A stretch of 64,000 nt of DNA, taken from NCBI RefSeq assembly GCF_001658025.2, contig NZ_CP014007.2:4030001-4094000 (forward strand), given 5' to 3'. The notes beneath the pieces were generated by a model. It was not told the DNA's origin. It was given only the letters and a program-made list of their open reading frames with translations, and searched no databases. Shown here piece after piece: positions 62,825 to 64,000 of this stretch (the first letter of the stretch is position 1; the number at the start of each line of letters is the position of its first letter). Origin of the DNA: Kosakonia oryzae (lineage in GTDB: Bacteria; Pseudomonadota; Gammaproteobacteria; Enterobacterales; Enterobacteriaceae). A program made the position numbers and the translations under genes.

Positions 62825-63871
62825 ATGAATTGCAATTGGGTCAAATACGCTATCAACGAAATTAACGCCGATGCACAGCGTTCTGCGGATACGCACCTTA
62901 TTCGCCTGATGCTGCCAGCTTTTCCGGGAATCAATCTCTATCTGAAAGATGAAAGCACGCATCCGACCGGTAGCCTGAAACACCGGCTGGCACGCTCATT
63001 GTTCCTGTATGGTTTGTGTAACGGTTGGATCAAAGAAGGCACGACCATTATTGAGGCCTCATCCGGTTCAACTGCCGTCTCCGAAGCCTGGTTCGCACGG
63101 TTGTTGGGGCTGCCCTTTATCGCGGTCATGCCTTACTGCACCGCTAAACGCAAAATCGAGCAGATCGAGTTTTATGGCGGCCGCTGCCATTTTGTTGACA
63201 GCGCCTGTGAGATCTATGCGGAATCGGAACGGCTGGCAAAAGAGCTGAACGGACATTATATGGATCAGTTCACGTTTGCTGAACGTGCAACCGACTGGCG
63301 CGGCAACAACAATATTGCCGACAGTATCTTCCGTCAGATGAAAAATGAGCCACATCCGGTGCCGGATTACATTGTGATGAGTGCAGGCACCGGCGGCACC
63401 TCAGCGACCATTGGCCGCTATATTCGCAGCCAGGGCTACGGCACGCAGTTGATGGTCGTGGATCCGGAAAACTCGGTGTTCCTTGATTACTGGCAGCAGC
63501 GCGACGCCAGCCTGCGCAGCACAACAGGCAGCAAAATCGAAGGGATTGGCCGTCCGCGCGTGGAACCTTCTTTTATTGCCGACGTGGTGGATGAGATGCT
63601 GCGGGTTCCCGATGCCGCCAGTGTGGCAACGGCGCAGTGGCTGGAAACGCAAATCGGCCGCAAAGTGGGCGCCTCCACCGGTACCAATATGTGGGGCGCG
63701 CTACAGCTTGCCGCGCGGATGCGCGACGAAGGACGCAGCGGTTCTATCGTGACGTTGCTGTGTGACAGCGGCGAGCGGTATCTGGAAACCTACTACAATC
63801 CGCAATGGGTGGCGGCAAACATCGGCGATATCGATCCCTGGCGCGCGGAAATCGCCCGTCTGACAGCATAA
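62825..63871 (+). CDS. PLP-dependent cysteine desulfhydrase-like enzyme (CcdA/Cds1 type)
   Basis: 348-residue member of the fold-type II cysteine synthase family. The PLP lysine lies in [12 protein letters not shown] (about residue 45-55), the phosphate-binding [12 protein letters not shown] is at about 186-197, and [13 protein letters not shown] is the cofactor-substrate loop. The family also contains cysteine synthases, but a gene divergent from decR matches the arrangement of Pantoea ccdR-ccdA, where CcdA degrades excess cysteine. Function is therefore inferred from position and family. Confidence 0.85.
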   Translation: MNCNWVKYAINEINADAQRSADTHLIRLMLPAFPGINLYLKDESTHPTGSLKHRLARSLFLYGLCNGWIKEGTTIIEASSGSTAVSEAWFARLLGLPFIAVMPYCTAKRKIEQIEFYGGRCHFVDSACEIYAESERLAKELNGHYMDQFTFAERATDWRGNNNIADSIFRQMKNEPHPVPDYIVMSAGTGGTSATIGRYIRSQGYGTQLMVVDPENSVFLDYWQQRDASLRSTTGSKIEGIGRPRVEPSFIADVVDEMLRVPDAASVATAQWLETQIGRKVGASTGTNMWGALQLAARMRDEGRSGSIVTLLCDSGERYLETYYNPQWVAANIGDIDPWRAEIARLTA

Positions 63872-63874
63872 AAA

Positions 63875-63896
63875 AAGCCGGGTAAAAACCCGGCTT
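63875..63896 (+). terminator. Terminator after the cysteine desulfhydrase-like gene
   Basis: Nine-base perfect stem AAGCCGGGT/ACCCGGCTT with a four-A loop, a few bases after the stop. The remaining 100 bases of the window contain no gene I can support. Confidence 0.8.
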
Positions 63897-64000
63897 GCTG
63901 GAAAAATCTTTTTCATTCGGGGGAATAAGGAAGATTAGGTGTGTCCAGCCAGTGCAGCAAAAAGTGTGATACTGCCTGATTACGGCAGTGCCCAATAACC

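Noticed and set aside
63900-64000. Possible start of cof or another gene at the right edge
   Set aside because: No translated frame resembles Cof or its neighbours; a small hairpin at 63972-63990 has no T-run. Too little sequence to call.

Overview
The window is a stretch of chromosome from a member of the Enterobacteriaceae. Nearly every protein in the backbone is recognisable as an Escherichia coli K-12 orthologue of the same or almost the same length, and the order follows the K-12 region ybbP-cueR-copA-ushA-gsk-adk-htpG-dnaX-acrAB-hha-ffs-tesB-glnK-mdlAB-decR. Several differences point to a relative of Kosakonia, Enterobacter or Klebsiella rather than Escherichia: no glsA/ybaT beside copA, no aes between gsk and hemH, lacI-lacZ placed between ybaA and ffs, and extra MocR, ABC-transporter and acetyltransferase genes. 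I cannot name the genus with confidence from sequence alone. No transposase, integrase, prophage, CRISPR array, tRNA or rRNA was seen.

Layout. 1-6,072: ybbP (cut by the window edge) and ybbA, divergent from tesA, then ybbO, cnoX, qmcA and ybbJ (lipid hydrolysis, proteostasis, membrane microdomain). 6,076-9,613: copper homeostasis, with cueR, a small TM2 protein and copA behind a clear CueR-type promoter; copA keeps the slippery site that yields the short CopA(Z) chaperone. 9,704-16,014: ybaP, ybaK, ushA, fsr, ybaL, ending in a REP/BIME cluster. 16,163-25,581, almost all on the minus strand: gsk, hemH, adk, htpG (sigma-32 promoter), recR, ybaB, dnaX (tau/gamma frameshift), apt, ybaN. 25,645-35,051: priC, rsmS, mscK and acrR-acrAB with the AcrR operator. 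35,052-37,344: an AT-rich gap, then tomB-hha, maa, ylaC.

Accessory block 1 (37,310-43,524) lies between ylaC and pdeB. It holds a MocR regulator divergent from a GNAT acetyltransferase, the zinc-sparing ribosomal protein pair rpmE2-rpmJ2 behind a Zur-like palindrome, and a tightly coupled cluster of an Fe(II)/2-oxoglutarate-type oxygenase with a MetQ/MetN/MetI-like importer. This cluster is preceded by a small open reading frame beginning Met-Arg-Cys-Cys-Cys, which looks like a cysteine-sensing leader peptide. I regard this as the most interesting part of the window: a candidate organosulfur import and oxidation system under cysteine attenuation.

Accessory block 2 (45,339-54,276) contains a flavin reductase-like protein, ybaA, lacZ and lacI with paired operators but no lacY, a small overlapping gene pair with a ribbon-helix-helix-like member, a GNAT enzyme, and a divergent YczE/YczR membrane protein-regulator pair. 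The backbone resumes with 4.5S RNA (ffs), atl, ybaY, tesB, the nitrogen-regulated glnK-amtB operon (sigma-54 promoter), mdlAB, decR and a cysteine desulfhydrase-like gene. The last 100 bases hold no gene I can support.
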